Of a stretch of DNA of 64,000 nucleotides, positions 18,629 to 28,252 are shown piece after piece. Under the pieces are notes generated by a model, which searched no databases, had not been told where the DNA came from, and saw only the letters and a program-made list of their open reading frames with translations. Position 1 is the stretch's first letter. Every line of letters starts with the position of its first letter. Source of the DNA: CAYUWG01 sp964448285 (lineage in GTDB: Bacteria; Bacteroidota; Ignavibacteria; SZUA-365); assembly GCA_964448285.1 (NCBI GenBank), contig CAYUWG010000014.1, positions 1-64,000 of the forward strand. Direction: 5' to 3'. The position numbers were made by a program, and so were the translations under genes.

Positions 18629-21600
18629 ATGAAACCGTTTTTGATACTGCTTCTTCTTTGGTCTTCAGCATCATGTCTCGCGCAGGATTTCGGCGCGTAC
18701 CGCGAAGGTGACCCGACGATTCAACAACTGATTGAAGAAGGTGGCATTGAAAAAGTCCGCGCGAGACTTCAGTATTTCTACAACCGACTGACATATCCGG
18801 GAGGCACGATCCCCGTTGGAGCGAGAGCGAAAGCGTGGAAGTACGCCCAGGAAAAGATGAGCCTTTATAGCGGTTCTCCCATGCACGGTACCCAAGCGAC
18901 CTTCGAATGGAAAAATGTCGGGCCGTACAATATCGGAGGGCGGATCGTCTCGGTGGCGGTGAATCCGAAGAACCCGAACACCATCTTCATCGGCGCTGCT
19001 GACGGCGGCGTGTGGAGAACATACGATGAAGGGAAATCGTGGCGCTCGGTTTCCGACGAATTCCCGACGCAGGCAATGGGTGCGATCGCGATCAATCCAG
19101 TCGATACGAACATCATCTACGCGGGAACTGGCGAAGCGAACTTTGCACTGAACATGTTCGATGGAGGCGGCATGATGAAAAGTACTGACGGCGGAACGAC
19201 GTGGTTTGAAATCGGCCAATCGCTGCTTCCGGATTATGGGCGTGCGAGTGACATCGTCATCAATCCGCAAAATCCTGATATGGTATTCGTGGCTATTCCT
19301 GACGGTGTGCGGGACGCGAATCGCACCGGGATTTATCGAAGCACGGATGGGGGCACGACGTGGAATCTCGTTCTGCCGGGAATGATGACTGATATCGTTA
19401 TCGATTCCAGGAATCCAAATGTTCTCTACACTGTATCGAGTCCGGTATCGAGCGGCCGTACTGTTCCGAATCCTGGGATGTTCAAGACGACGGATTCCGG
19501 GGAGAATTGGCTTCCAATCGATATCGGCGTCGATAATGGAACGATGGGAAGAACGAGCATTGCGATCAGCCGGAGTGATCCGAATATCCTGCTCATCGGC
19601 GTCTCGGAGCTATCCGGTTCAGGTCGAACGTATTTGCTCGGTTTGTTTCGAACGATGGATGGTGGAGCAACGTGGGAAAAGCTGACGGTCCCGTTCGATT
19701 ACATGGTTTCGCAAGGCTGGTTCGATAATATCGTCGGCATTCATCCGACAAACCCTGATATCCTCTATGCCGGCGGTGTAAAACTCATTCGATCGGGCGA
19801 TGGGGGAAAGACGTGGGCACGCATACCCGATGAAGGCTTCGGCGGTATCCTCCACGTCGATCAGCATGCGATCGAATTCAATCCGGTCGATCCTGATCGC
19901 GTGTACGTCGGCAATGACGGAGGCTTCTATATCGGGACGAGCAACGGCACCAATTGGGTTAAAAGTGATTTGGGAATGTCCATCACGCAATTCATCGGGG
20001 GAGCGATGCATCCATCGTCCGACGCATTTCTCCTCGGCGGTACTCAGGACAACGGAACGATGCTTTCGACAAATGCCCCGTCATGGCAACGCGTGTTATA
20101 CGGTGACGGCGGCAACAGCGCGATCAATCCACTCCGGCCAAATATCCTTTACGGCACACAACAGAACGCGCGCTTCTGGCGTTCGGAAGATTTTGGAAAC
20201 ACATGGACGCAGTCGATGGGCAACCTTCCGATCGAGCAATCGCTCTTTTACATCGATTACGCACTCGATGAGTTGAACCCAAACGTCTTGTACTACGGGA
20301 CCTATCGCTTCTACAAATCCGATGACGACGGGCGGACGTGGTTTCTTGCCCGCGATTGCCTCTTCCCGACGGGAACGTCCTGCTACTACATCTCCGCGAT
20401 CAGCGTGGCGCCATACGATGGAAGCATCGTTATGGCAGGCGCAACCGGTGGACACCTCGGCATCTCGACGAATGCCGGCGCTTCATGGACGATCATCTCA
20501 AGCGGATTGCCCCAAGCCTATTGCAGTTCGGTAAAGAGCTTCTCGCGTAACGTGTTCTATGCGACATACAGCCGGTACGGCGTGGACAAGGTCTGGCGCT
20601 CGACCGATGGAGGCACGACATGGACAAGTCTGAACGGCAACCTTCCCGACGTTCCCGTGAATGACGTTATCGAGCTTGACGGAAAGCTGATCATCGGAAC
20701 GCACCTGGGAGCGTTCATCTCAGAAGACGATGGAACAACATGGCAACGCTTCGGGACGGGATTGCCATCAGTCGCCGTGTTCAAACTGCGATACAACAAA
20801 CTCACGGGAACGCTTCGCGCCATAACGCACGGCAGAGGGATGTTCGATATGCAGTGGAAGACACTCAATCCTTCAAAGCCGGTTTTCCTTTCCTCACCCG
20901 ACACAACACTCCTCGAGAGCGGACAGCCTTTCATTTACGCTCCCGTTGTGCTTGCTTCGCCCTCGCCGCAATTCAGTTTGATTGAAGGACCATCCGATGC
21001 GACGCTCGATAAAGCATTCGGTATCGTTCGTTGGAAGGCGAACGTAAAGTCCGTGCGCTTCACGCTTCGGGCAGAGAACTCCGAAGGTTACGCTGACCAA
21101 GTGTTTACGCTGAACGCACGAGATGTACCGGCAGCGGATTGGGAAGTGATTTCATCAGAGACATTTTCAACGAGTGTCAACGCCATGAAGCGGACATTGG
21201 ACGGAACGTTTTGGGTTTCCCGCGACAGCGCGTGGGTATCGAGATCGACGGACCATGGACAAACATGGCAGCACATGAAGTTGCAAGGGACATTGGCGGC
21301 GGTGCTGGATATTCACGCGTTCGATGCACAGCGGGCGATTGTCGGAACACGCGGAGGCCAGATCATCAAGACGACCGACGGTGGTTCAACGTGGCGCGAA
21401 ACGTACTACGGCATCGCGTCGCGGTTCGGCAACATTCACTTCTGGAATGAGAACGACGGCATCGCCATTTCCGAGGGGCAGCGTGATTCCGTCGATGTGC
21501 TGCTGACGAGCGATGGAGGGGAAACATGGCATCCCACACCGACGAGAGCGCACGCACGATTTCCTATCGACAACTCCTTGTACTTTGTGGACAGGCAAAA

Positions 21601-22354
21601 CGGATGGTACGGATCGAGTAACCAGAATGCCTCGCCGCCAGTCGATGCAGCGGTGATGCACACATCCGATGGCGGACAGACGTGGGCAGGAGTAACATCA
21701 GGAACTCGGAATGCGACGCGGTTTGCGTTCTTCAACCAATCTCAAGGATATCTGATAGACCCAACCCAAAATCGCATCCGACGAACGAACAACGGTGGGG
21801 TGTCTTGGTCCAGCGTCTTTGCTCCAATGAACGGTTTACGTTGTGTCGGTATCCATGCCGATGTTGCGTCGAACTCGTTGTGGGTAACCACAGACACCAG
21901 CGCATGGGTGAGCCGAAATGCGGGAAGTTCGTGGATGAGGACTCAGCTTGTTCCCGCCGGACCGCAGCAAGCGGTGGTCTTTCTCGACTCCACGAATGGC
22001 TGGATCATGTCGCGCAACGGCATCCTTCAGCGATACCGCTTGGGCACGATCAACTCTGCACCGCGAATCCCGATCCATCCGGAAGCGATCACCCTCGGCT
22101 ATGCATATCCGAATCCCGCTTTGGTCAATACCGAAGCCGTGATCATTCCGTTTTCCTTGAGACATAGCATGGGTGTGCAGCTCCGGATTTACAACAGCGT
22201 CGGTGTCGAAGTAGCAGCCATTCTCAACGAACCGCTTCCTGCCGGCGAGCATATCGCCGTATGGGAGCTTTCACGTGCTGTAAACGGAACGTATTTCTAT
22301 ACATTCACATCGGGTCAGGTAGTAAAAACGGGACGCATGGTAATTTTTCGGTGA
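18629..22354 (+). CDS. BNR/sortilin-like double propeller surface protein with T9SS sorting domain
   Basis: 1241 residues. A signal peptide ends at about residue 19 (SCLAQ). A first propeller, about 90-760, carries at least eight Asp-box-like motifs (STDGGTTW, TTDSGENW, SDDDGRTW). An Ig-like or cadherin-like domain follows at about 770-850. A second, smaller propeller (about 860-1140) has more Asp-boxes (TTDGGSTW, TSDGGETW). The sorting domain starts at LGYAYPNPAL and ends GRMVIFR. Sequence relatives include VPS10/sortilin and xyloglucanase-type propellers, but no catalytic residues could be placed, so a binding role is as likely as hydrolysis. AAGG lies about 9 bases before the start. The last 174 coding bases are the beginning of the 307-bp direct repeat. 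Confidence 0.9.
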   Translation: MKPFLILLLLWSSASCLAQDFGAYREGDPTIQQLIEEGGIEKVRARLQYFYNRLTYPGGTIPVGARAKAWKYAQEKMSLYSGSPMHGTQATFEWKNVGPYNIGGRIVSVAVNPKNPNTIFIGAADGGVWRTYDEGKSWRSVSDEFPTQAMGAIAINPVDTNIIYAGTGEANFALNMFDGGGMMKSTDGGTTWFEIGQSLLPDYGRASDIVINPQNPDMVFVAIPDGVRDANRTGIYRSTDGGTTWNLVLPGMMTDIVIDSRNPNVLYTVSSPVSSGRTVPNPGMFKTTDSGENWLPIDIGVDNGTMGRTSIAISRSDPNILLIGVSELSGSGRTYLLGLFRTMDGGATWEKLTVPFDYMVSQGWFDNIVGIHPTNPDILYAGGVKLIRSGDGGKTWARIPDEGFGGILHVDQHAIEFNPVDPDRVYVGNDGGFYIGTSNGTNWVKSDLGMSITQFIGGAMHPSSDAFLLGGTQDNGTMLSTNAPSWQRVLYGDGGNSAINPLRPNILYGTQQNARFWRSEDFGNTWTQSMGNLPIEQSLFYIDYALDELNPNVLYYGTYRFYKSDDDGRTWFLARDCLFPTGTSCYYISAISVAPYDGSIVMAGATGGHLGISTNAGASWTIISSGLPQAYCSSVKSFSRNVFYATYSRYGVDKVWRSTDGGTTWTSLNGNLPDVPVNDVIELDGKLIIGTHLGAFISEDDGTTWQRFGTGLPSVAVFKLRYNKLTGTLRAITHGRGMFDMQWKTLNPSKPVFLSSPDTTLLESGQPFIYAPVVLASPSPQFSLIEGPSDATLDKAFGIVRWKANVKSVRFTLRAENSEGYADQVFTLNARDVPAADWEVISSETFSTSVNAMKRTLDGTFWVSRDSAWVSRSTDHGQTWQHMKLQGTLAAVLDIHAFDAQRAIVGTRGGQIIKTTDGGSTWRETYYGIASRFGNIHFWNENDGIAISEGQRDSVDVLLTSDGGETWHPTPTRAHARFPIDNSLYFVDRQNGWYGSSNQNASPPVDAAVMHTSDGGQTWAGVTSGTRNATRFAFFNQSQGYLIDPTQNRIRRTNNGGVSWSSVFAPMNGLRCVGIHADVASNSLWVTTDTSAWVSRNAGSSWMRTQLVPAGPQQAVVFLDSTNGWIMSRNGILQRYRLGTINSAPRIPIHPEAITLGYAYPNPALVNTEAVIIPFSLRHSMGVQLRIYNSVGVEVAAILNEPLPAGEHIAVWELSRAVNGTYFYTFTSGQVVKTGRMVIFR

Positions 22355-22487
22355 TGTGTAACCGAAAAAGCTTTCCTAATGTCAGTCAGTTATGTTCTTT
22401 GGTGTACCCACATATCGGAGTTAGTCATGTTACAATCCTTACGTTTTCTTGCTCTCCTTCTTGCGACAACGGGATTTCTCGTTGCGC
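22181..22487. repeat. 307-bp direct repeat, copy 1
   Basis: Matches 24661-24967 at a constant offset of 2480 bases with only about a dozen mismatches and no gaps. It covers the last 58 codons of the propeller gene, the hairpin after it, the spacer, the ribosome binding site and the signal-peptide codons of the next gene. The central part, about 22275-22470, is almost identical between copies. Confidence 0.95.
22344..22369 (+). terminator. Hairpin at the 3' end of the propeller gene
   Basis: A perfect 9-bp inverted repeat (TTTTTCGGT / ACCGAAAAA) with an 8-base loop that contains the stop codon. The tail after the stem (GCTTTCCT) is only weakly T-rich, so it may be an RNA-end stabiliser or weak terminator. 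The same structure is present in copy 2 at 24824-24849. Confidence 0.45.
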
Positions 22488-22879
22488 ATGTGACTGTGAG
22501 TTCAGCACAAGATCTTCTTCCGTGTTGCGATAATCAACAATGCATGGACAGGCCTTGTGATTTCATTTGTGGTTGGCAAGGACCAAACGGCGATATACCT
22601 GTCTATGCTCGTTATTGCGTAAACAATGGGCGTGCTGAACGATGCAAGGAAGAAGATGGGTCATGGTATCTTGGGTGTTGCTGTGACACAGTAGTCTGCG
22701 TTGAAGAACCAGGCACGATCTGTATCCCACAACCGGGCCAAAGATGCGTTTATTTCGATGGAGAGCAATACCGATATCGTCCTTCATGCAGAATTACCTG
22801 CGGTGAATATCCGTGCGATCCTTTTCTTTTGAGAAGTAACAATGTTCACCATCAATGGAAATACCGGGAGGGCATATGA
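22427..22879 (+). CDS. Exported cysteine-rich protein of unknown function
   Basis: 150 residues; no family recognised. The start at 22427 has GGAG 6 bases upstream and begins a signal peptide (MLQSLRFLALLLATTGFLVA). The mature part has 16 cysteines in about 125 residues, including CC and CCC clusters, which suggests several disulphides in an extracytoplasmic knot. It lacks a sorting domain. The first 20 residues are identical to those of the protein encoded at 24907, because both starts lie in the 307-bp repeat; the downstream sequences are unrelated. The stop overlaps the next start (ATGA at 22876), so the two proteins are probably made together. The region looks more A+T-rich than its surroundings. 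Confidence 0.75.
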   Translation: MLQSLRFLALLLATTGFLVAHVTVSSAQDLLPCCDNQQCMDRPCDFICGWQGPNGDIPVYARYCVNNGRAERCKEEDGSWYLGCCCDTVVCVEEPGTICIPQPGQRCVYFDGEQYRYRPSCRITCGEYPCDPFLLRSNNVHHQWKYREGI

Positions 22880-24174
22880 AGCACTTCCGTTTGTCCTTAT
22901 TCTTCCTATCGATGATGAATTCCGCATTAGCTCAGATCGACAATCCATATTCATTGGCCTTCGATACATCCCGAAACATCATATACTGCGCGACGAACAG
23001 TGCAGGAATTATACGCAGCGTTGACAACGGCAGCACTTGGTCTCGATGGAATAATGGGCTTGATACAGGTGGCATCGTGTTCGTTACATCGATGGTTTAC
23101 GTACCTGGGGGCAACAGCCGTGTCATTGCAAACGCCCATCTTTCGGGTGCTCGGGGATCTTATCTCATGGAACACAGAGAAGGGAGTTCTGGATGGCAGA
23201 GGATTCAGACTCCTGTAGGATGGGATTACTCGAATTCATTTGCCGTGTATGATTCACGCGTCTGGATTGCTGGTAATGCGAGTGGCTTATGGCTGTACGA
23301 TACAGAATTCTCCACATGGCAGAATCGTACTCCGTTTCAGGATTCGTTGATGACTCATGTCGCTCTCACTCCTTCTGACACCGCATCCGTGTGGTCGGCA
23401 TCTATGTTCCTTGCGAATGGATTTCTCAAGCACCATGTAAATAAATCCAACGATAATGGTGTATTGTGGACACGTATGAGAGATAGCGTCCGCGGTGTGC
23501 TGAAAGGACTTTACATCGATCCGAATAATTCAAACCATGTTATCATTGTTGATAGGATGTTCAGGGAAACATTCGATGGCGGTACATCATGGCCACGTTC
23601 CACCGCTCCTGATACCAATACAGCATGGATATATTCGACAGCAATCGATTGGGTGAACAATCGCTGGTATTCTGCGACCGAGTCTGACAGTATTTACGTG
23701 AGTACAGATCAGGGTATTTCATGGAGTGCGTTGCCTCTCGCAGGGGGAACGTTCATTACGGATATCATTCTACACCCGAAGGACCACTGTCATATCTATG
23801 TATTAAAAGTGGATGGATTGCATGAGTCCACCGATTGTGGAAAAACATGGCTGTACAATCCTCTCATCCTTTCCACACCGCGTCCCGAAGCGATGACGAT
23901 TGGTTTCGAGATCGTGGCGCTCTACCCCTATCCAATAACGATAGGTTCTTCAGCATCTTACCTTTTACACATACGTTCAGAACGTCAGTCGAGTATTCGA
24001 TTCAGGATTTTCGATGTCCTTTGCGAATTAAGATACGAACAGCATGAGGAGTTTTTTACAAACACATCAAAGACAATGACACTTCCATTTTCAATGTTGG
24101 AATCAGGAACGTTTTTCTTGACCGTGGATGACGGGCAGCATTCGAAGACCTTGCCATTGATCATCCTTCGATAG
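22876..24174 (+). CDS. BNR-like propeller protein with divergent T9SS sorting domain
   Basis: 432 residues. Signal peptide MKHFRLSLFFLSMMNSALAQ. Residues about 20-330 contain single-propeller strands with degenerate Asp-boxes (SVDNGSTW, TFDGGTSW, STDQGISW, STDCGKTW). The C-terminal 80 residues have the sorting-domain fold pattern (FRIFDVLCELRYEQ...LPLIILR), but the usual YPNP start reads LYPYPITIG, which is unusual. It resembles the frameshifted protein at 9186 in size and layout. Translation is coupled to the Cys-rich protein upstream, and GGAGG precedes the ATG by 4 bases. It lies wholly inside the segment between the two 307-bp repeats. Confidence 0.8.
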   Translation: MKHFRLSLFFLSMMNSALAQIDNPYSLAFDTSRNIIYCATNSAGIIRSVDNGSTWSRWNNGLDTGGIVFVTSMVYVPGGNSRVIANAHLSGARGSYLMEHREGSSGWQRIQTPVGWDYSNSFAVYDSRVWIAGNASGLWLYDTEFSTWQNRTPFQDSLMTHVALTPSDTASVWSASMFLANGFLKHHVNKSNDNGVLWTRMRDSVRGVLKGLYIDPNNSNHVIIVDRMFRETFDGGTSWPRSTAPDTNTAWIYSTAIDWVNNRWYSATESDSIYVSTDQGISWSALPLAGGTFITDIILHPKDHCHIYVLKVDGLHESTDCGKTWLYNPLILSTPRPEAMTIGFEIVALYPYPITIGSSASYLLHIRSERQSSIRFRIFDVLCELRYEQHEEFFTNTSKTMTLPFSMLESGTFFLTVDDGQHSKTLPLIILR

Positions 24175-24214
24175 TTTATCGCCTTCCCTCTAACCACCCA
24201 ATCTCATCTCTGAG

Positions 24215-24625
24215 TTATGCGACGCGTTCGAACTCAATATTGGGGTAGCACTGGTCGATGTGTTCCTGCCTCTTCTCTTCGATAAGGAACCGAAGGACGG
24301 ATTCGGCGACGAGACGGACCTTTTCCTTTACGGTCTGTTTTTCGTCACGATTGGCTCTGCGGTCCGCAAAGGCGATGGAGTACAGGATTTTCTTCACCCA
24401 TTTGCTGATCTCTCCGGCGTTTTGCCGCGCGCCCAGTTGTACTCGGTTTGCATGTCGACGCTGTTGACGGGCATCTATGACCATGCACTTCATGCAGTCG
24501 GTCAACTTGTCCTTATACGAGATGACGAGGCCGTCGGCGTTTTGGGCAGTGCGTCCTGCGGCCTGCATGATCAAGCTGTCGCTCAGGAGAAATCCCTCAA
24601 TGTCCACATCGTGAAGGGCGGGTCA
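24215..24625 (-). pseudogene. uvrB: uvrB 3' remnant
   Basis: Minus-strand translation gives DIEGFLLSDSLIMQAAGRT followed by AQNADGLVISYKDKLTDCMK, and near the end LIEEKRQEHIDQCYPNIEFE. These match the end of UvrB: the DADxEGFLRS segment, helicase motif VI (QxxGRxARN, here with Q in place of the last Arg) and the UVR motif that binds UvrC. Homology begins near 24625, just after an in-frame stop, so about 530 N-terminal residues are missing; the middle is also divergent. Not a functional gene. Confidence 0.8.
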
Positions 24626-24660
24626 ACGGACGAAGGCAGATCCGTGAACTACTAAGGCAA

Positions 24661-24834
24661 CTCCGAATCTACAACAGCATAGGGGTCAAAGTCGCAGCCA
24701 TTCTCAACGAACCGCTTCCTGCCGGCGATCATGTCGCTGTGTGGGATCTTTCACGTGCGGTAAACGGAACGTATTTCTATACATTCACATCGGGTCAGGT
24801 AGTAAAAACGGGACGCATGGTAATTTTTCGGTGA
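24661..24834 (+). pseudogene. Detached T9SS sorting-domain fragment
   Basis: An open frame of 57 codons plus stop, without start, encodes LRIYNSIGVKVAAILNEPLP and continues to GRMVIFR, nearly the same as the end of the propeller protein at 18629-22354. Most of the remaining differences are conservative or silent, so it is probably the tail of a former paralogue whose body was lost. Confidence 0.8.
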
Positions 24835-24967
24835 TGTGTAACCGAAAAAGCTTTCCTAATGTCAGTCAGTTATGTTCTTTGGTGTACCCACATATCGGAG
24901 TTAGTCATGTTACAATCCTTACGTTTTCTTGCTCTCCTTCTTGCGACAACGGGGTTTCTCGTTGCTC
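24661..24967. repeat. 307-bp direct repeat, copy 2
   Basis: Second copy of the repeat at 22181-22487. It supplies the 5' region, ribosome binding site and signal-peptide codons of the gene at 24907. The copies diverge abruptly at the end of the signal-peptide codons (GTTGCGCATG versus GTTGCTCAGA). Confidence 0.95.
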
Positions 24968-27900
24968 AGAACACACAGGTTTTCCTGAAAATCGAGCCGA
25001 CCGGTAATCCCCTCATCGTTGAGATGAATAAGCCGGTGCAGTTCACCGCGAAGGCGTACATCGCCATTCCGGGGACCACGACAGGACGGGAAGTTCAGAT
25101 CGACAAACTCGCATGGAGCGTCGATCCGGCAACATTTGGCACAATAGATCAGAAGGGCGTTTTCGTCGCTTACGGCTCGTCCGGAGGTCTGATAACCGAT
25201 GGTCGAATCGTCGCACACGCGGAAGTCGCTGGAATAACCGTCCAAGGCGTTGTGTCGGCCCGCGTTGGAATCAAACCACCTGACACACAATTCGAATTCA
25301 CGATCAGCGGTTCGGTGAAAGATGCGAACGGTGATCCGATTGTGGGAGCTGAGATCGTCGCCGTTTCGCCAAACTCGCCGATCACACTCCATCTGGCAAC
25401 GAAGACCGATGCCAACGGCGAATACAAACTGAAAGTCCCTGCCGGTACGTATTACATCGAAGCATCAGCGAACGGTTATCTGAGTGAGTATTACGACAAT
25501 GCCTTCTCGCTGAAGACAGCGACACTCATAAAAACCGATCCGCAGACAAAGGACATCACCGGAATCGATTTTGTCCTTGGCAGCGGGGGAAGCATCAGCG
25601 GCCAGGTTGTCGATAAGTCCAGCGGTAAACCGCTTGCCGAAGTAACGCTTATCGCATTCTCGAAAACAGGGAGCGGCACTCCCGGCGGTTCGAATCTTCC
25701 GGGATATTACGCGAGAACCGATGCTCAGGGCAATTACAAGATCACCGGAATGGCTGAAGGAGATTACTTCATTCAGGCAACAGCCGGAGGCTATCAAGTA
25801 CAGTACTATGACAAGGTTGCTTCTCAACAACTCGCCACGACGGTGACGGTGAAAGCGGGAGGTTCCTCAACGGATATCAATTTCGAAATGGAGAAGGAGA
25901 TCATCATCACTCCCGATCTCTATGAGATTTCCGGTACTGTTTACGACGCGAACGGAAACACCGTCACGTATGCTATCATCACAGCAGAAGCGGCTGCTAC
26001 GACGCCGATTGGGGTGAAGACATACTACGCAAAATCCGATGGGAATGGAGATTATACACTCAAGGTCCACGCCGGATCGTACATCGTAAGCGCTCAGGCG
26101 CAGGGCTTCGTGAAGGAGTACTACAACAATGTCGCGACACGGGACCTCGCCACGAAAGTCTCAGTCGATGCCTCGAATCCTTCAGCCGTGGGCATTGACT
26201 TTTCTCTTGGGACCGGTGGCGGCATTGCCGGAACTGTGACCGATGCTGCGATAAACGCACCGATCAAAGGCGCATCCGTTTCAATCATGAGTTCCAGAAA
26301 TTCAGGCGGTATTCCCGGCACGAACAACTTCAGCGCTCAAACCGATGAACAAGGAAACTACAAGATCAGCGGTCTCGCAGCCGGTAAGTATATCGTGATG
26401 GCCCGAAAGGAAGGCTTCGCGCTCCAGTACTACGATCATGTCGCGGATTACACGCTTGCAACGGAAGTCGAAGTTATCGGCGAGCAGACAACCTCAGGCA
26501 TTGATTTCTCATTGGGCAAGCTTGCAGGGATTTCAGGCACAGTGACCGATGCAGCGACATCGAATCCAATCCCGAAAGCAGAGGTCGTTGCCGAAGGGAA
26601 TGGGGTGCGCTTCGCCGCTCATACGAACGAACACGGCGAGTACACACTTCCGCTTCCGGCAGGCACCTATACCGTTCGGGCATCCTCATATAAATATGCA
26701 ACCGAGTGGTACAACGAAAAGGCCGACGCAACTCAAGCCGACCCGGTTACCCTTTCCAGTACCCCCGTCGATAACATCAACTTCACACTTGAAACGTGGG
26801 GTGGTCGTATCAAAGGAATCGTAGTCGATGCGCAGAGTAATCCAATCGAAGGTGCTCTCGTGAAAGTGTGGGTCGAAGGGAAGTCCGCGTCAGCGAACAA
26901 CTTGCGCTACTACGCCCAGGCAAAAACAGCCGCGGACGGCAGCTATGAAGTGAGCGGCATTCCTCCAGGCAAATATCTTGTCATGGCATCAGCGAAGGGC
27001 TTCATCGGCGAGTTCTTCGATGGGGTCACGGACATCACGCTCGCAACGACAGTCTCGGTACAAAACCAGCAGACAACCGACGGTATCAATTTCACACTCG
27101 ATGCTGGCGGAGCGATCACCGGAACGGTTATCGATTCCAAAACGAACAAACCCATCGCTTCCGCATTAGTGACCATCCGAAGCAGTGCGACACTTTCGGA
27201 AATGGCCGCGAAGACTGATGAGCAGGGCAACTATACGATTACCGGACTTGCTACCGGAGACTACTACTTGTTCGCGGTTGCACATGGATATCTCGGCAAG
27301 TATTATCAACTCGACCCGACGCAGCATACTCCTGTTCATGTTGACGCGCCGAACACCACGACCGGTATAGATTTCGCTCTCGATCCCGCAGTGAAACAAG
27401 GTCGTTATCGTTACACGGGTACTGTCGTCGATGCTGTCACAAGGCAGGATCTCTCACTATCGCTCGTCGAACTTGTGAGCACTTCACACGCGAAAATCCT
27501 CACGACAACCACGAGCCAGAATGGGCGGTTCGAGCTTCTTTCTGATGAACAGATGACGATTCGCGCACGGGCGATCGGCTACATCGGAACGTATTCAGGC
27601 AATAAGCGAAACTGGATGGAAAGCACGCCGCTCTTGAACGGCGGTGAAGTGAACTTCGAGTTGGAGAAATCATCGGAAGTGGGCTTTGCAAGCATCACCG
27701 GAAAAGTGCTCGATGCGAAGACCAACGCTCCGATGACTGATGCATGGGTCTTCGGTATCGACGTCGAAGGCAACACGTTCTTCGCGGTGACGGACCAGAA
27801 CGGTTCTTATCGCATGGGCGGTCTTTCTAACGGCTCTTTGGATGTCTTCATTTCCGAAACATCATACCAGCCGACACAGAACGGGACTTCAGTCGATGGC

Positions 27901-28233
27901 GTCTCGATGGAGATGAACCTCTCGGCACGTCGCAACGAAACGACAACCGCAAGCCAGACTCCAATTCCGACGACGGTATCTCTCTCGCAGAACTATCCGA
28001 ATCCATTCAATCCGACGACGAGCATCAGCTACGACATCCCGGCAAGCGGCCATACGTCCTTGAAGGTATTCAATCTCATCGGGAAGGAAATCGCAACGTT
28101 AGTCTCCGGGATCAAGGAAGCGGGTTCATATCGCGTAACCTGGAACGCGGAAAACGTTCCGTCCGGCGTTTACCTTTACAAGCTCGAAACGAACGGTAAA
28201 ACGCTGACCCGCCAGATGATTCTGATGAAGTAA
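24907..28233 (+). CDS. Surface protein with nine carboxypeptidase-regulatory-like repeats and T9SS sorting domain
   Basis: 1108 residues. Signal peptide of about 21 residues; start chosen at 24907 because GGAG lies 6 bases upstream and the 16 extra residues of the longer frame are not signal-like. An Ig-like N-terminal domain (about 25-125) is followed by nine repeats of about 95 residues, each opening with a pattern like ISGTVTDAAxxxPIxxAxV, then TDxxGxYxxxGLxxGxYxVxAxxxGY and a YYDxVxxxxxAT segment. This is the CarboxypepD_reg (transthyretin-like) fold, usually structural or ligand-binding. The sorting domain is a textbook one: LSQNYPNPFNPTTSISYDIP to QMILMK. The repeated YYD...AT motif suggests tandem duplication within the gene. 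Followed by a strong terminator. Confidence 0.92.
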   Translation: MLQSLRFLALLLATTGFLVAQNTQVFLKIEPTGNPLIVEMNKPVQFTAKAYIAIPGTTTGREVQIDKLAWSVDPATFGTIDQKGVFVAYGSSGGLITDGRIVAHAEVAGITVQGVVSARVGIKPPDTQFEFTISGSVKDANGDPIVGAEIVAVSPNSPITLHLATKTDANGEYKLKVPAGTYYIEASANGYLSEYYDNAFSLKTATLIKTDPQTKDITGIDFVLGSGGSISGQVVDKSSGKPLAEVTLIAFSKTGSGTPGGSNLPGYYARTDAQGNYKITGMAEGDYFIQATAGGYQVQYYDKVASQQLATTVTVKAGGSSTDINFEMEKEIIITPDLYEISGTVYDANGNTVTYAIITAEAAATTPIGVKTYYAKSDGNGDYTLKVHAGSYIVSAQAQGFVKEYYNNVATRDLATKVSVDASNPSAVGIDFSLGTGGGIAGTVTDAAINAPIKGASVSIMSSRNSGGIPGTNNFSAQTDEQGNYKISGLAAGKYIVMARKEGFALQYYDHVADYTLATEVEVIGEQTTSGIDFSLGKLAGISGTVTDAATSNPIPKAEVVAEGNGVRFAAHTNEHGEYTLPLPAGTYTVRASSYKYATEWYNEKADATQADPVTLSSTPVDNINFTLETWGGRIKGIVVDAQSNPIEGALVKVWVEGKSASANNLRYYAQAKTAADGSYEVSGIPPGKYLVMASAKGFIGEFFDGVTDITLATTVSVQNQQTTDGINFTLDAGGAITGTVIDSKTNKPIASALVTIRSSATLSEMAAKTDEQGNYTITGLATGDYYLFAVAHGYLGKYYQLDPTQHTPVHVDAPNTTTGIDFALDPAVKQGRYRYTGTVVDAVTRQDLSLSLVELVSTSHAKILTTTTSQNGRFELLSDEQMTIRARAIGYIGTYSGNKRNWMESTPLLNGGEVNFELEKSSEVGFASITGKVLDAKTNAPMTDAWVFGIDVEGNTFFAVTDQNGSYRMGGLSNGSLDVFISETSYQPTQNGTSVDGVSMEMNLSARRNETTTASQTPIPTTVSLSQNYPNPFNPTTSISYDIPASGHTSLKVFNLIGKEIATLVSGIKEAGSYRVTWNAENVPSGVYLYKLETNGKTLTRQMILMK

Positions 28234-28252
28234 GCGCATCGGCATTTCGTGC

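Noticed and set aside
24260..24655. Plus-strand frame of 131 codons
   Set aside because: The minus strand of this stretch matches UvrB motifs, so the plus frame is a shadow of the remnant.
25297..27900. Regular repeats considered as a CRISPR array
   Set aside because: Units are about 290 bp, coding and diverged at the DNA level; they are protein-domain repeats.
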